From Coturnix japonica (Eukaryota; Chordata; Aves; Galliformes; Phasianidae): a stretch of DNA of 64,000 nucleotides. Positions 13,701-25,450 of this stretch are shown here, piece by piece. A program made the position numbers and the translations under genes. A model generated the notes under the pieces. The model searched no databases, was not told the origin of the DNA, and was given only the letters and a program-made list of their open reading frames with translations. Every line of letters begins with the position of its first letter. Position 1 is the stretch's first letter. The stretch is from assembly GCF_001577835.2 (NCBI RefSeq), contig NC_029529.1, positions 11,543,380-11,607,379 on the forward strand, in the 5' to 3' direction.

Positions 13701-15585
13701 TGTACTCAAACTGCTCTGTGGGGTCCAGCTTGCGCTTGAAAAAGATGGGGTGGCGGCGGTCCCCGATGTAGGGCTTGCGGTTGGAGTCAGAGGAGATGAG
13801 ACTTTCCTTGGCTGCAAAGGCCAGGTCTCCATAAAGGCTGTAGCACAACCCCTCGGGGTTGGCCCGGTCAATGGGCTGACTGGCATCCTTGAAGATGTGC
13901 TGGTAGAGGGTGCTGTCTTTGGAGCCGGACAGGAGGAAATAGGGGTCGTGGAGGTGACGCCACACAATGCCCGTGGTGACATCCTTGTGTTCCTCAAACA
14001 TGGCAGAGGGGATGAAGGGCCGTCGCACGTCCCAGACATAGATGTTGTGGTCCACCATCATGGAGCAGGTGGCAATGTGGTGCTTGCACTCCGGCCGCCA
14101 CTTCACCCGGGCTACAGAGGCGATGGTCTGCACACAGTAGATCTCCTTTGCCCGCGTGGTGTTCATGTCCCAGACCTTCACCATCTTATCCCGGCCGCCT
14201 GTTGCCAGCCAGCCCCTGTGAGAAGGATGAAGGAAGATGATGACACACCGGACTGTGGGATGGGTGGTGCCCTCAACACAGATATACCCATGTGCCAGGA
14301 CATGGGTGAGCCTTGTCCACACCAGGGGAGGCAGCTGGGCTGCAATCACATCCTCCCACACATTGACCTAACACCTCTGCTCTCAAATGAGGTCAGACAA
14401 CTCCTCTCCCTCCTGTCTCAGAGTAAGGCCCTGTACTTTTAAAACCACGCTCATCTGACAGGTTCCCAGCTTCCCCTCCCCTTCTCCATCCTCAAGAAAG
14501 TCGATTGTTTCCATCTTCCAACACCTATGCAAGAGGCTGGGGTCAGAGAGCCTGCCCTGCTCTGGAAGGCCCCAACCCATTCCCAAGGCTCTCTGCTGCT
14601 AAGGTTGAGCAGCTGGCAGAGGCCTGGCTCCGTACCCACCGGTCCTCGGGGTGCCAGTCACAGCAGAAGACGGGGCCGTTGTGGGCTGTGAACATCCTCT
14701 CGTAGCGGTCGGGCCGGCGGATGTCCCACAGCTGCACGTTGCCGTTCTCAAAGGTGGCAGCAAAGGTGAAGTAGTCACGGATGCTGAACTGCACATCACG
14801 CACACTCTCTGACTGGCCTGAGCAGGGAGAGAAGTTGAGCTGCAGTGGGACGCAACTCCAGCAGTGCTAACAACTAAGAACTAATAAACCTCAGCAGTTT
14901 TGCTGCTGGGAGAGGCATGGAGTCCCCCAGCCCTGAGAACAGGGAAGGAGGGCCCAATGCAGTCCCAATGAGCCTTACTAAGCCCACACTGAGCAGCCAA
15001 AGCCTCTCAGCTCCCTCCCTGCCTGCTCCAAGCGCAGGTCTTACGCTCAACCCTCCTCATGGTTCTGGGCAAGCACAGGGGCAAGCAAGAGACTGGGCTC
15101 ATACCAGAGAAGGTGCTGACAGAGTCCTTCTTGCGCAGGTCAAAGCACTTCATGTAGCCATCCTGGGAGCCACTAAGCAGCATGTACACCTCGGTGGGGT
15201 GGAAGCAGACCTTGTTGACAGTGCGTTTGTGCTCAGTGAACAGCTGGTCCTGCTTATTGCGGGACGGCTTGCCCAGGTTCCAGGTGACCACCACGCCATT
15301 GGTGGCAGCGGTGGCCAGCAGGTTCTCATCCATCTGGTGCCACACCACGTCGGCACAGCTGAAGTTCAGCGAGGGTTTGCGGCCCACACGGAGGTTCAGC
15401 TTCTCCACAAACTGCTCCTCTTCAATGGAGTAGATCTTGAAGATGTTGCGGCCGGCCACCACCACCTGGGCTGCGTCGCGGCACACGCTGATGGCATTAG
15501 CAGGGGCATCCAGGTGACAAAACATGGTGCGCCCTGTCAGGGTGTTGCCCCCCAGGGCCGTGCTCACCCTGGCCATCTTCTCCAT
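10745..15585 (-). CDS. WDR24: WDR24, GATOR2 complex WD-repeat subunit
   Basis: Nine coding exons: 15585-15105, 14817-14640, 14215-13540, 13285-13170, 12241-12120, 11903-11799, 11711-11374, 11176-10992 and 10913-10745. All phases close to 789 aa (human 790). The start is MEKMARV, as in mammals. Residues about 60-330 form the WD40 propeller ([58 protein letters not shown]). An acidic linker follows ([15 protein letters not shown]-like), then helices, and a C-terminal zinc-binding RING-like region with CxxC pairs ([28 protein letters not shown]). GATOR2 works at lysosomes to activate mTORC1 when amino acids are present. Its 3' end is about 400 bases from the JMJD8 start on the same strand. Confidence 0.97.
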
Positions 15586-15777
15586 GGCCGTCCTTGGTGC
15601 AGGGTCCCCTCTCCGGGAGCGGGCTCGGAGGCTGGCAGCCCCGCAGGCTGCATCCAAGCCCCAGCGGCCGCCCCGCGTCCCCTCAGCCAGCGCTGATCAG
15701 GGGTGGGAGCAGCTCCGGGGTGTTCTGGGTTCGCATCAATTGCGTGGGAAGCTGAAAGGCCAAATCTCACTTGGTAC
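15586..15777 (-). other. WDR24: WDR24 5' UTR part of exon 2 (predicted)
   Basis: A pyrimidine-rich acceptor (minus strand ...CTCCTCGCAG then GTACC) ends at 15778, so the coding exon probably starts at 15777. This leader has an in-frame ATG at 15657 that would add 24 residues ([10 protein letters not shown]...). I prefer 15585 because MEKM matches the mammalian start. Confidence 0.5.
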
Positions 15778-15919
15778 CTGCGAGGAGAGAGACAGAGCTC
15801 ACACCAGGCTCAAGGACCACTCCTTGGGGGGCTCCTTATGGGGCTCCCTGCTATCCCTGTGTGTAGGAACATGGGGCCAGCGTCTGCTGTGAGACACAGG
15901 GACTAAATGGAGAGCTCCC

Positions 15920-16480
15920 CCCAGCCCCACTCCCTTCAGCCAGGCCCCCTGAGCCCCTCAGTGCCGGCATTACCTCATCTCAGGTCCCGCTATGGCCCAC
16001 AGCCCCCTCAGAGCCCCTTCACAGCCCCCTCAGGGCCTGCTCCAGTCCCACAGCCCCTTCATTGCCCCTTTACAGCCCCCTCACAGCCCCTCAGAGCCCC
16101 CACAGAGCCTGCTCCAGTCCCACAGCCCCTTCATTGCCCCTCATTGCCCCCTTACAGCCCCCTCAGAGCCCCATAGGGCCTGGTCCAGTCCCACAGCCCC
16201 ATATCCCCCCTAGAGTCCCCCTCAACTCCCTTTACAGCCCCCTCAGAGCCCCTCACAGCCCCCATAGGGCCTGGTCCAGTCCCACAGCCCCTCATAGCCC
16301 CTCATTGCCCCTCAGAGCCCCTCAGAGTCCCCTCAGGGCCTGCTCCAGGCCCACAGCCCCCCTCACAACCCTCTCTGAGTCCTTCAGGGCCTGCTGCCGC
16401 CCCACAGCCTCCTCCGAACCCCGGCAGGGCCCACTCCCGCCCCTCAGGACGCCCCCTGAGCCTGCTGTCACCCTCCACAC
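15920..16480. repeat. CAGCCCC-rich minisatellite in predicted WDR24 intron 1
   Basis: Degenerate long-period tandem repeats built from CAGAGCCCC, TCAGGGCCTGCTCCAGTCCC and ACAGCCCCTTCATTGCCCC blocks. They are followed by a 25-base C run at 16490-16514. Confidence 0.8.
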
Positions 16481-16518
16481 ACCACGTATCCCCCCCCCCC
16501 CCCCCCCCCCCCCCGTAC

Positions 16519-16700
16519 CGCAGCGTGCAGCCCCACCGACAACACAGGCCCCTCCGCTAAGCCCCGCCCCTTCCGCCGCCACGGGCGGAGCACCGCCCTT
16601 TGTTAGACCACGCCCCCTCGTTAAGACCACGCCCCCTCGTTAAGACCACGCCCCCTCGTTAAGACCACGCCCCCTTAGGGGTAGGCCACGCCCACCAAGG
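16519..16700 (-). promoter_or_regulatory. WDR24: WDR24 promoter and predicted non-coding exon 1
   Basis: On the minus strand CTGCACGCTGCG is followed by a GTACGG donor (16518 downward), a plausible end of a leader exon that joins the acceptor at 15778. Upstream are GC boxes (near 16562, 16584) and a 19-bp array of CCACGCCCC boxes. There is no TATA box. The TSS position is a guess. Confidence 0.45.
16606..16695. repeat. 19-bp tandem array of CCACGCCCCCTCGTTAAGA
   Basis: Starts at 16608, 16627, 16646 and 16665 are nearly identical with period 19, plus a related CCACGCCCAC at 16686. The core is an SP/KLF-type CACGCCC box, as in the STUB1 promoter. Confidence 0.9.
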
Positions 16701-16739
16701 CTTTGGGGTTTGGTGGGGAATGGGGCTGAAGTGGGAGAT

Positions 16740-17310
16740 ATAGGAGCGATGTGGGGGGGTGCTGGGGGGGGGCTCTGGAGGTGTATGAGGGGATATGTGG
16801 GGTGCTGGGATACACTGGGGCTTTGGGATGTACCTGGGGGTGCAGTGGGGTGATATGGGGGGGTACAGTGGGATATGGGGGTGCAGTGGGGGATATGGAG
16901 CCTACAGGGGGCTGGATTCGAAGTTGGGGATGTGGGAAGCGTGGGGAGAGCTGGGGGTGTGCTGGGAGATATGGGGAGACACGGGCAGGGGGATGTGGGG
17001 GTGTCATGAGGGTGCACAGGGGATATGGGGTCATGGAAAAGTGCAGTGGGGGGGCTGGGGGACATGGGAGGCATTGGGGATATGGGGGCACACTGTGGCT
17101 TAGGCATACATAGGGGATATAGTGGTGCATTATTGGGGAGATGAAGGATGTTGGGCTGCACTGGAGATAGGGAGGAATTGGGGTATGAGGGTGCCCTGGG
17201 GGCTGTGGGGTTGCACTGTGGCACAGTGGGATGTGGGGGTGGATGAACAGGAGGTGGGTGTGCAGGAGGATGGGGCACACTGAGGGGGTGCACTGCAGGG
17301 GGTGCTGATG
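16740..17310. repeat. G-rich minisatellite (GGGATATGGGGGTGCAGTGG type)
   Basis: Imperfect tandem copies with units of about 20-30 bases fill most of this stretch. Long reading frames on the minus strand here (His/Pro-rich) are a by-product of the repeat. No exon is seen. Confidence 0.8.
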
Positions 17311-18617
17311 TGGGACCAGATCTGCTGGCACCCCCAGCCCAGGGCACCCTCAGACCCCACTCCAACCTCACCTGTGGCTTTGCTCCCCATTTCCATCTTC
17401 CTTTGGGGGCTGCACCCGCTCACCCCGGTCCTGTGAGGAGGAGTCCCTATATGTGCCCCTGTCTGTCCCCATTGAGTGCCCAGCACCCACTTCCCATAGT
17501 GACGTGCTGGCAGTTTTAGGGGTGCCACCCTGACCTGGCGCACCCCAGCCCCCTTTCAGGGCCAGAACCTCGGGCTGTTTTGGGATGAGAAATGGGAGTT
17601 TTGGACAAAGGAGCCAGCGGAGGCGGCGGGTGGTGCAGCAGTTCCTTCCCGGCCGTTACAAAGGCAAAACAACCCGAAAGCGTGTCCGTGTCCGTGCCCG
17701 TGTCCGTGCCCATACCCCGTGCTGGCTCAGCCCCCAGCTCCCAACACTTGGGGTACCCCGAGGTGCTGGCTGGGCCCTGCAGTGGGGCAGTTTGGTGGCA
17801 CCCGGGCGATGGCTTTAGGTCTGGAAGAAGCGGCGTTGCATCCCGAGGTGACGTCCCCCTGCCTTTGCTCGGCGTCCCCGCTGTCCCCGTGACACCTGCG
17901 AGCCGCGGTGGGGCACAGGGCCGGACCCCCAGCCCCATGGGGACAGTGGGACCCATCCCAGCCGGATGAATCGACTCTGGACATAAGAGTGGCCACAGTG
18001 GCGGTGGCCCCACATCCCTCCATGTTCCCCAGGCAGTAAAGGGTTGACAGCCCCTAGAAGCAAGGGGATATTGCCCCACTGACCCCATTGGAAATGGGGC
18101 ACAGTGATGTGTTGGGGGAGGGGGGTAGGGAGGGAGGCCACAGCCCAGCTGGGAGAGCTGTGTGGAGGGGCTGGGTGGCAGCAGGGTGGCGGGCGCCACT
18201 TGTCACTGTCCCCCCTGCTGTGCCACGAGACTGAAGCAAGCGAGCATGCGAGGGTGGAGGAAAGCATCCTATGGATGGGCAAGGGGGGACGCACAGCACG
18301 GGGGGGGGGCAGCTTTTTTCTCCCATCTGGGGGTGCCCATGGCTCTGTGCAGGGGGTCCCGGGCTCCCGTCCGTGCAGCACCCATGGGTGCCAAAAAGCA
18401 GGGGTCTCCTCTCGCCGTGCCCAGGCCCCTCCGTGGCTGTGAGGCAGGGGCAAGTTGGGGGGTGCTGGCATCCAGGACATCGAGGCAGGGGCTTTACATG
18501 TGGGTCAGTTGAATGGGCAGCGTCTTTTGCACCCCCCCTAATCCTGCCGACGGGAAGAAATGGGTTGGGTGCCGTCGCAGCTGGGTTTAGGGGGGGCTGG
18601 TCCTCGTCAGGTGGGCG
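17311..18617 (-). other. FBXL16: Probable FBXL16 3' UTR and spacer
   Basis: There are no coding exons. It lies downstream of the FBXL16 stop and may be its long 3' UTR; I could not find a clear AATAAA or ATTAAA on the minus strand, so the end is unknown. It holds a small CCGTGT/CCGTGC hexamer array at 17681-17711. Confidence 0.4.
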
Positions 18618-21600
18618 CTACTCGATGACCATGCAGCAGGGCAGGTGCTGGGAGAAGTACTTGAAGAGCTCTGGCGTGGCTCCCGGGCAGTTGGTGAGCT
18701 CCAGCTCCTCCAGCTCCTGCAGCTGTACCAGCCCCGAGAGGCCCGTGGTGGTCAACAAGGGGCAGCCTGCAGGGGGACAATGTCACTGTCACCATGGTGT
18801 TCCCATCCTTGTTCCCATCCCCATTCCCTTCCCCGTACCCCCATGTGGGTGCCACAGGACTTGAGGTTCCCTGAGCTCCAGGAACCCTGCCGTGATGAGG
18901 GTCCTCATTTCTGTTCCCAAGGACTGGCCTTGTCCCCATTCCCAGACACCCCCAGCCCCACATCACCTCATGCACAGGTCTCACCAGCAAGAGATAGCAG
19001 GCGTAGGCTGCCCATGCCCAGGAGGTGCTTCAGGCCAAAGTCCTGCACCTGTAAAAGAAACAGGAGTGGGACCAAGATGAAGACAGGCAGAGGTGCCAAA
19101 AATGGGGTACAGCACCCATGGATCCTGAGGCTGAGAGGGACGAGGTGGTGGGACTGAGTGATGGAGTAGGGTGGCGGAGCAGTACATTGGGTTAGTAATG
19201 GAGTAGTGGAGTGCAATAGGGTGATGGGATGTGGAGGTGGAACATGTTGGTGGGACATGACATGACAGTAGGGCAGGGTAATGGAATAAGGGATGGGACA
19301 GTATGATGGAGCTGAGCCCTACTGAGCCTACAGGTGCCCCCCATCTCTCCTCATATTCCCCACCCCTCATCATCCCTCTGCCCAGGGCTCTGCAGCAGAC
19401 CCATGGCAGCATCCTGATTCCCCATCCCATCCCAGGTCAATGCCACCAGTGGTGTGGGTACATCCATGGGCTCCCAGTGTGGGCAGTCCAGCCCTAGTTC
19501 TCCCCTACCTGGCAGCACCAGCGCAGGTAAAGGCTCCGCAGGGATGACATGGTGGACAGATAGCTGAGACCAGTGTCAGTGATCCGCACACACCTGTGGA
19601 GACATAGGACATGAATCATCCCCAGCCCATGGCCACCTTGCTGCACCCACCACCCTTGGCATGATCCCATACCTGTCGAGCACCAGCTCCTCCAGCTTGT
19701 GCAGGTCACAGGCGATGTACTCCAGGGCCATGTCAGTGATGCGAGGGCACCAGGACAGGTCAAGGCTGCGTAGCTTGCGCAGGTTCTCAGCTACCAGCTC
19801 CACGCCATCATCTGTCACCTTGGAGCAGCCTGAGAGGCTGAGGACGCTCAGGTTGGGTAAGCTGTGCACCATGTTGACCACGCCATGGTTGGTGATCTCC
19901 CAGCAGGAATTGAGGCGCAGGGTGTGGGTGGTGTAACCCTGCTTGGCCGTGAAGTAGGCGAGAGCCGTGTCCGTCACATGGTAGGCTTGCAGGTTGAGCT
20001 CGGCAAGGTTGGGCAGGAGCTGTGAGATGGCTGCGATGGCATCGTCAGCCACGTTGATGCAGTCGCTGACGCTCAGTGCTGTGATGCGGGCATTGAGGCT
20101 TGACCACAGCCCGGCCTCCGTGAAGTCGTTGCAGCCCGACAGCTCCAGCCTCACCACACCCTGCATCTGCTCCAGCATCACCTGGCCAGGGGCAGCACAG
20201 AGTCAGAGAAGCATAGAATCATAGAATCCTAGCATCACTGAATATCCTGAGTTGGAAGGGACCCACAAGGATCACCGAGTCCAACTGCTGACTCCATACA
20301 GGGCCACCCAAGCCCTGAGAGCACTATCCCAGCACTTCTTGAACTCTGGCAGCTCGGTGCCATGACCACTGCCTTGGGAACATGTTCCATGCCCTCCACC
20401 CTCCAGTGAAGAACATTTCCCTAAGTTCCAACACAACCCTCCCCTGATTCAGCTCCATGCCATTCCCTCATCGCTCAACAGGCATCATCCCATTACTCTG
20501 CCTCTTCCCACTGACCAGACACAGCCTCACACAGCTGCTCCTTCCTGGAAGGGATGGGTAAAGGCTGTATGTGCTCCCATGGGTGATGGGGATAAACATC
20601 CTTCCCCAAAAGTTTGGGAGAGCAGCCCTACACCCTTCTGGATCCCAGGCCATGGACAGAGAGACGAGTAGGATGCTGATGCTGCCTGCCTGCTGATGAC
20701 TGGGAGGTGGGCCATGTCCTTTGTGGGGAAAGAGAAAGCTCTCTCTGATACAGACTGTAGCATGCTTGTTTCCAGGTGCTGTTGTGCTTGTGGATTGACA
20801 CATCTGAACATGTTGTGCCAAAGCCTGGGAGCATTGCCACATGGTGGAGAATCAAGCATTGTCCCCCAAACCTTGCCTCCACCTGGGGTGCAAACAGACT
20901 ATGGAGACAGCACTAGAGACATCCATGGGGACATCTCTTCAGGGCAATCCATGGTGCCACCTTTCTGGCATCTAACCCATCCCCAGTCCCTGGCCACCTC
21001 ACCAGTGCTGAGGTCACCTACCTCCAGCCCTGCATCCGTGATGGTTGACCTTTTAAGGCTCATAGACTTGACCCCCTTCTTGGACAAGGGGTAGTTGTCA
21101 ATGAACTCACAAATGTCCAGGTCGGAGACGCCCACAAGGCAGAAACCATCAAAACCCCGCACAGCAAAGCCCTGCAGGCTGACAAACTCCTTCTCACCAC
21201 CAGGCAGGACGTTGTAGAGCTCTTTGGTGTGCAGGACAGGTGTCAGACCCACCCAAAACTTGGGTTGGTAGAGCACTCGCCTCCAAGCCTTGCACACCTG
21301 TGCCAACACACACTTCTCGCAAGCCGAAAAGTACCAGAAGAGGCGGTTGAGGATCTTCTCATCCACCACCAGCTGCCTCTCTGAGGGTGAACCAGGCAGC
21401 CGTTCTGGAGAGGGATGCTCCGAGCCTGGAGTGGCCTCGCTCGAGTTCAGTGCCACCAAGGAGGTGCCGGGAGGGGATGAGACGCCAGCCAGAGCGGCCA
21501 GGGAAAGCGGTGAGGCCAGGCTGGGGACAGACAGGTCACTGCGGGGGGTTAAGGCTGGGCTGAGGATGGCAGGCACGGAGGAAGGCTGGCACAGGCGGTT

Positions 21601-21726
21601 TTTCACGGCAGGGGTGCCTTTGGTGATGCTGGCAGAGCCGAGGCCGTTGGGCTGTGTGGGGATCTTTACCAGTCCATTGCGAGGCAAACATGGGGGCTTG
21701 GTGTCGCCGTTTCTCGAGTTCGACAT
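18618..21726 (-). CDS. FBXL16: F-box and leucine-rich repeat protein 16
   Basis: Five coding exons: 21726-21022, 20181-19673, 19593-19509, 19048-18985 and 18766-18618; phases close to 503 aa (human 479). The N terminus is MSNSRNG, followed by the conserved [14 protein letters not shown] and a Ser/Pro-rich region somewhat longer than in human. The F-box-like segment is [20 protein letters not shown]. The rest is leucine-rich repeats (for example [56 protein letters not shown]), ending in [13 protein letters not shown] proteins are substrate adaptors of SCF ubiquitin ligases, but FBXL16 is reported to bind PP2A and to be an atypical member. The start is followed by a possible upstream ATG issue described under the leader exon. 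A CR1 copy sits in the intron 20182-21021. Confidence 0.97.
20211..20485 (-). mobile_element. CR1 LINE 3' fragment
   Basis: Read on the minus strand it ends with the avian CR1 tail (TTCTATGATTCTATG) preceded by GGATCCTTGTGGGTCCCTTCC-like sequence (here with one base changed). Only the 3' UTR end is present, as is usual. It is inside an FBXL16 intron. Confidence 0.9.
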
Positions 21727-24700
21727 CTTCCACAGGTCTCTCTGCAATACAGAAGGGTGGTAAGCAGGTTTAGGCCAGCACTGGGCTCACTGGGATACAT
21801 GGCTTGGGTGACAGAGACTACACATGCCATGCTGTCCAGTGAGCCCGTGCCAACTGGGTGCCATGGCTTGCGGTGGCACTGCATCAAAACAAGCTAATAA
21901 ATATTTCAGCTGCAGCCAGACAGGCTTTCAAATGGCCCTGCCACACCCCACCATGCATTATTAATCACATTTCCCTCTATAAATACAGAGGTGAATAATT
22001 GATGGGGGCTTGATTCCCCCCACCACCCAGTGCCTGGCACAGTGCCCCAGCAGTGTCGACCCATCCTGCCAACACCCTGTGCCCCAGCACACAAGCTCAC
22101 CCGAACCAAACCCTGCCAAAGGACTAGGTTCCCATCCCCTTTAGGGCCCAGCTTGAGATGGAGCCAGAGGAGGCTGGGCTTCCAGAGCATCCATGGGCAT
22201 GGGAGGAGCTGGAACCTGCAGAAATGGAGCCCATGGGGATAAGAGAGACAGAGTTGTCACTCCCGGGTCCTGAGGGACAGGCACTGCTCAGTGACAGCCA
22301 TGCCTGAGTGGCACATTAGCTTGTGCTTGCTAATGGGACCTGAGGACACAGTCAGCAGCTCCCCCTCAAAGCCACAATAAAAGCTGAGATTAAAGTGAGA
22401 AAATACTTTGGATGGCTGAGGCCTGTAGGAGGGGAGCCTGGCAGAAAGGGACAGGAGGTGGCAGCGGCCATGTCTCTGCTTTCTGCCCCCAAGTAGGTGA
22501 CTGAGGGCACCAAGAGAGCAGAGTGTTGGCTGTTGAGCCACAGATGTTGCTGGTGGCTCAGGTATGCAGGCTTTGGGGCTGTCCCACCCTGGAGACAGTG
22601 CTGGCCTAAGTCAGACACTACACTGCACCCCAACAGTCCCAGGACACAGCTGGAGATCTCCCTGCTGCTCCCAGCCCATTGCTCCAACCCTCCCATCATC
22701 TCCATGCCCTGCTGCACCAGCAAGAAGGGGAGCAGCCCCCCGAATTGAGAGCCCAGAGATCCCCCACCAGCTTTCTCCCAGACTTTGCCCCACTCTTTAA
22801 GGGCCAGTTTTCTGCCCATTCACCCTGCAGATGGGAAGCAGCCAGTGGTGAAGCCTCTCACCTCCCCACAGCAGCCTGGCACAGTGGCATTGGCACTGCC
22901 AGAGCCCATCCTTCGGGAATGGATCTGGCCCTGAGCAGACAGCCTGACGCCACTTCCCACTTGGATGCGGCCTCTGCTGCTTTCACTTACACTGACCTAT
23001 AGAGGGTTTGGGCCTCGGATGCTTGAATAAATTTGCTTGAAAGCAGAAGAAGAGGGGAAAATGAAAAAAAAAAAACAACAAACCACACAGCAGCTCCAAG
23101 GTTGGCAGCAATTAGGGAAGCAAACAGAACGTGCACCAGGGTGTCTAACACAGCACTACAACACAAATCAAAACAGATAATTACTGCACAGCACAGAAGG
23201 GCTGTTGCTCCGGCACAGAGCCCACAGTGAGAGAAATTCACCATGCTGGCTGCCTTTGGGGGGAGGTCAGGTGGTGGGAGAGGGGCAGCCCGTGGTCTCC
23301 AGACATCGGAAGGCAAGTCAGGGGTGGGGGCTCCCACGGGGGACAGCCACAGGAGGAGACAGATGCTGACAATCATCAGACTGTAATTCAGCCAGAGGGA
23401 GGCATTGGCAGCAGTTACAACCAGCTCAGAGTGAGGTTCACCCTAAAGGCAGGGCTTGGGTGGTGGACTTGGTGGCTTTCAGAGTTCTGCCTTGGGAAGC
23501 TAAGCCAGCTTACCCTGCCCCAGGCACTGAAGCTGCCTGTCTGGCTTACAGATATCCCAAACCATGAATGAGCTGGGAAGTCACTTCAAGTAGGAACACA
23601 AACAGGGATGGAGGCCTTCTGAGCAAAGGTAGGTTTCAGGCAAGGATAGCAGGAAGCTGGGCCTACAGGGATATGGCTGTGTCCATCCAGGCTTACTGTA
23701 CATGTCTGTATATCTCTGATAAAATGGACAACCAGGGATTCTATCAGCCTGAAAGCATCTGGACCTTGCCTGGAGAAGAGAGCATCTTGGAGACTGTGGC
23801 AGGGAGCACAGGCTGGGGAGGACTGCTGGCTTAATAATCACTTCATTGCCTCTGGAGTTGCCCTTCACTGCTACAGAAAAGCCTCCAGCAGCAGCCTTAC
23901 AGTCTCCTCTGGCTTAGAGGGGAGCCCACACTGCTCCATTGTAGAAAGTGCAAGTACTCCATCCTTTAGAGCTTCTGTGCACTGGGATATATGGGGCACA
24001 CCATGCCCTGCCCCGGGCCCTTCCTCTAATGCACTGGGACAGCCTTGGAAAAGTCAGTACAGAGTTTTGCACTCTCAAGTCCCAGTTTTGGCACCTTTGC
24101 CCCTTCTGATGTTCCTGCCATTCTGCAGATACCTCCACATATTTGTTTTTTTCCCTCAATCCAAAGCAAAGAGCAGAGATTTGATCCTTCATCCTCTCTC
24201 AGAAGGAGTGTTAAATGCTTGGCATAACCATCCTAACTCTGGGACTTTACGAGAAGGACTCAGCTTCAGAGACCCTCGTGCAAGCCCCCTCTGCTCTCCC
24301 AGGCCTCATAAGGGAGGTTTCTGCCAGCTGTGCCAAATCTCAGTTCACAGTGGGAGGAAACCTGACAAAAGCAAAGGGCACATTCTTTTAGTCTCCCAAA
24401 TTGATTCCAGGGTGCACATTTCACAGGAAATGTCACTGCGGTGAAATCGCTCCATTCATGAGGGCTTTCTCATCCACAATGAGTGATGATGCAGTGGTGG
24501 GGGGCGGAATTGACGCAGGAAGAGAGAAGAAAGAAGGGGGTCTAAGAGTGTGTCACTACAAACATTACGTGGATGATGAAGCTGGGAAGGATAAGACAAA
24601 AGTACCCAGGAAGGGAGCATTTGTCCAAACCATTGGAGAGTTTACTGTCTCCATATGGTAACGATAAGGGATGGGAACCTCGAGACACAGGTGGGGTGAG

Positions 24701-25278
24701 CAGTCACCTACTAACACCACCCCCGTGTATGTACGGGCTCCCTCTGCCCAGGCTGTGGCAGAGATGCACTGGGTCAGTCTGCGGTCCAGCTGCAACCAGA
24801 TTTGAGGGTCACTGTGGGCTCTGGGCCATCGGGGCAGCTCAGGGGACACCGGAGACTCAGGGCTGGCAGGACTCGGTGGTCCATGGAGAGAGACTGCAGA
24901 GGTCCTGGCAGCGATCGGCACCGCGTACAGACACACAGCTCCCCTTCCGTTCAGGACTATGGACAGCGACCCCGTTCAGCACCATGGACAGTGACACCGG
25001 CCCCGTTCAGCACGACAGGGAGCGGCAGCAAAACCTTGCAGAAACACCCCTCAAAACGGCCCGAAAGACCCCTACCACCTTTGCTGTCCCTCGTAATGCC
25101 CCCCCTGCTGCCCCACCAGGTCCCTGTGTAGGGCTCCTGCTGCCCTGCTAGCCTCCCGCGCAGCCCTGTTATTGCAGCGCCAGAATCCAAGGCTGATGCA
25201 AAATTATTTCTGTAGAGCTACTGCTTCAGTGACAGAGAGCTGCTCGGCAGCAAGCAGCCATCGCTCACGGCTTTCTGC

Positions 25279-25450
25279 ACACACACACATACACAAACAG
25301 ATATGCTTGGACACACACACACACACACTCACATCAGAGCCCTAGGGGCTGGCGGATGCACCTTGCATGAGCCTCGATATGGAGACACACATATACATGC
25401 ACATATACACACACAAACAGACATAAGCGCATGCACACACACACTCACGC
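25279..25450. repeat. CA/CACATA microsatellite
   Basis: Interrupted (CA)n and (ACATAC)n tracts in three clusters: 25279-25300, 25309-25332 and 25386-25446. Confidence 0.85.

Noticed and set aside
13444-14442. 332-codon plus-strand frame
   Set aside because: It is the reverse strand of WDR24 exon 3, whose WD-repeat protein is clear on the minus strand.
16640-17371. 243-codon His/Pro-rich minus-strand frame
   Set aside because: Antisense of a G-rich minisatellite, with no conserved domain.
22987-23376. 129-codon minus-strand frame with strongly hydrophobic middle
   Set aside because: It has no homologue I recognise and no splice or promoter context; it overlaps an AT-rich island whose TTT/GTG-rich antisense creates hydrophobic codons.
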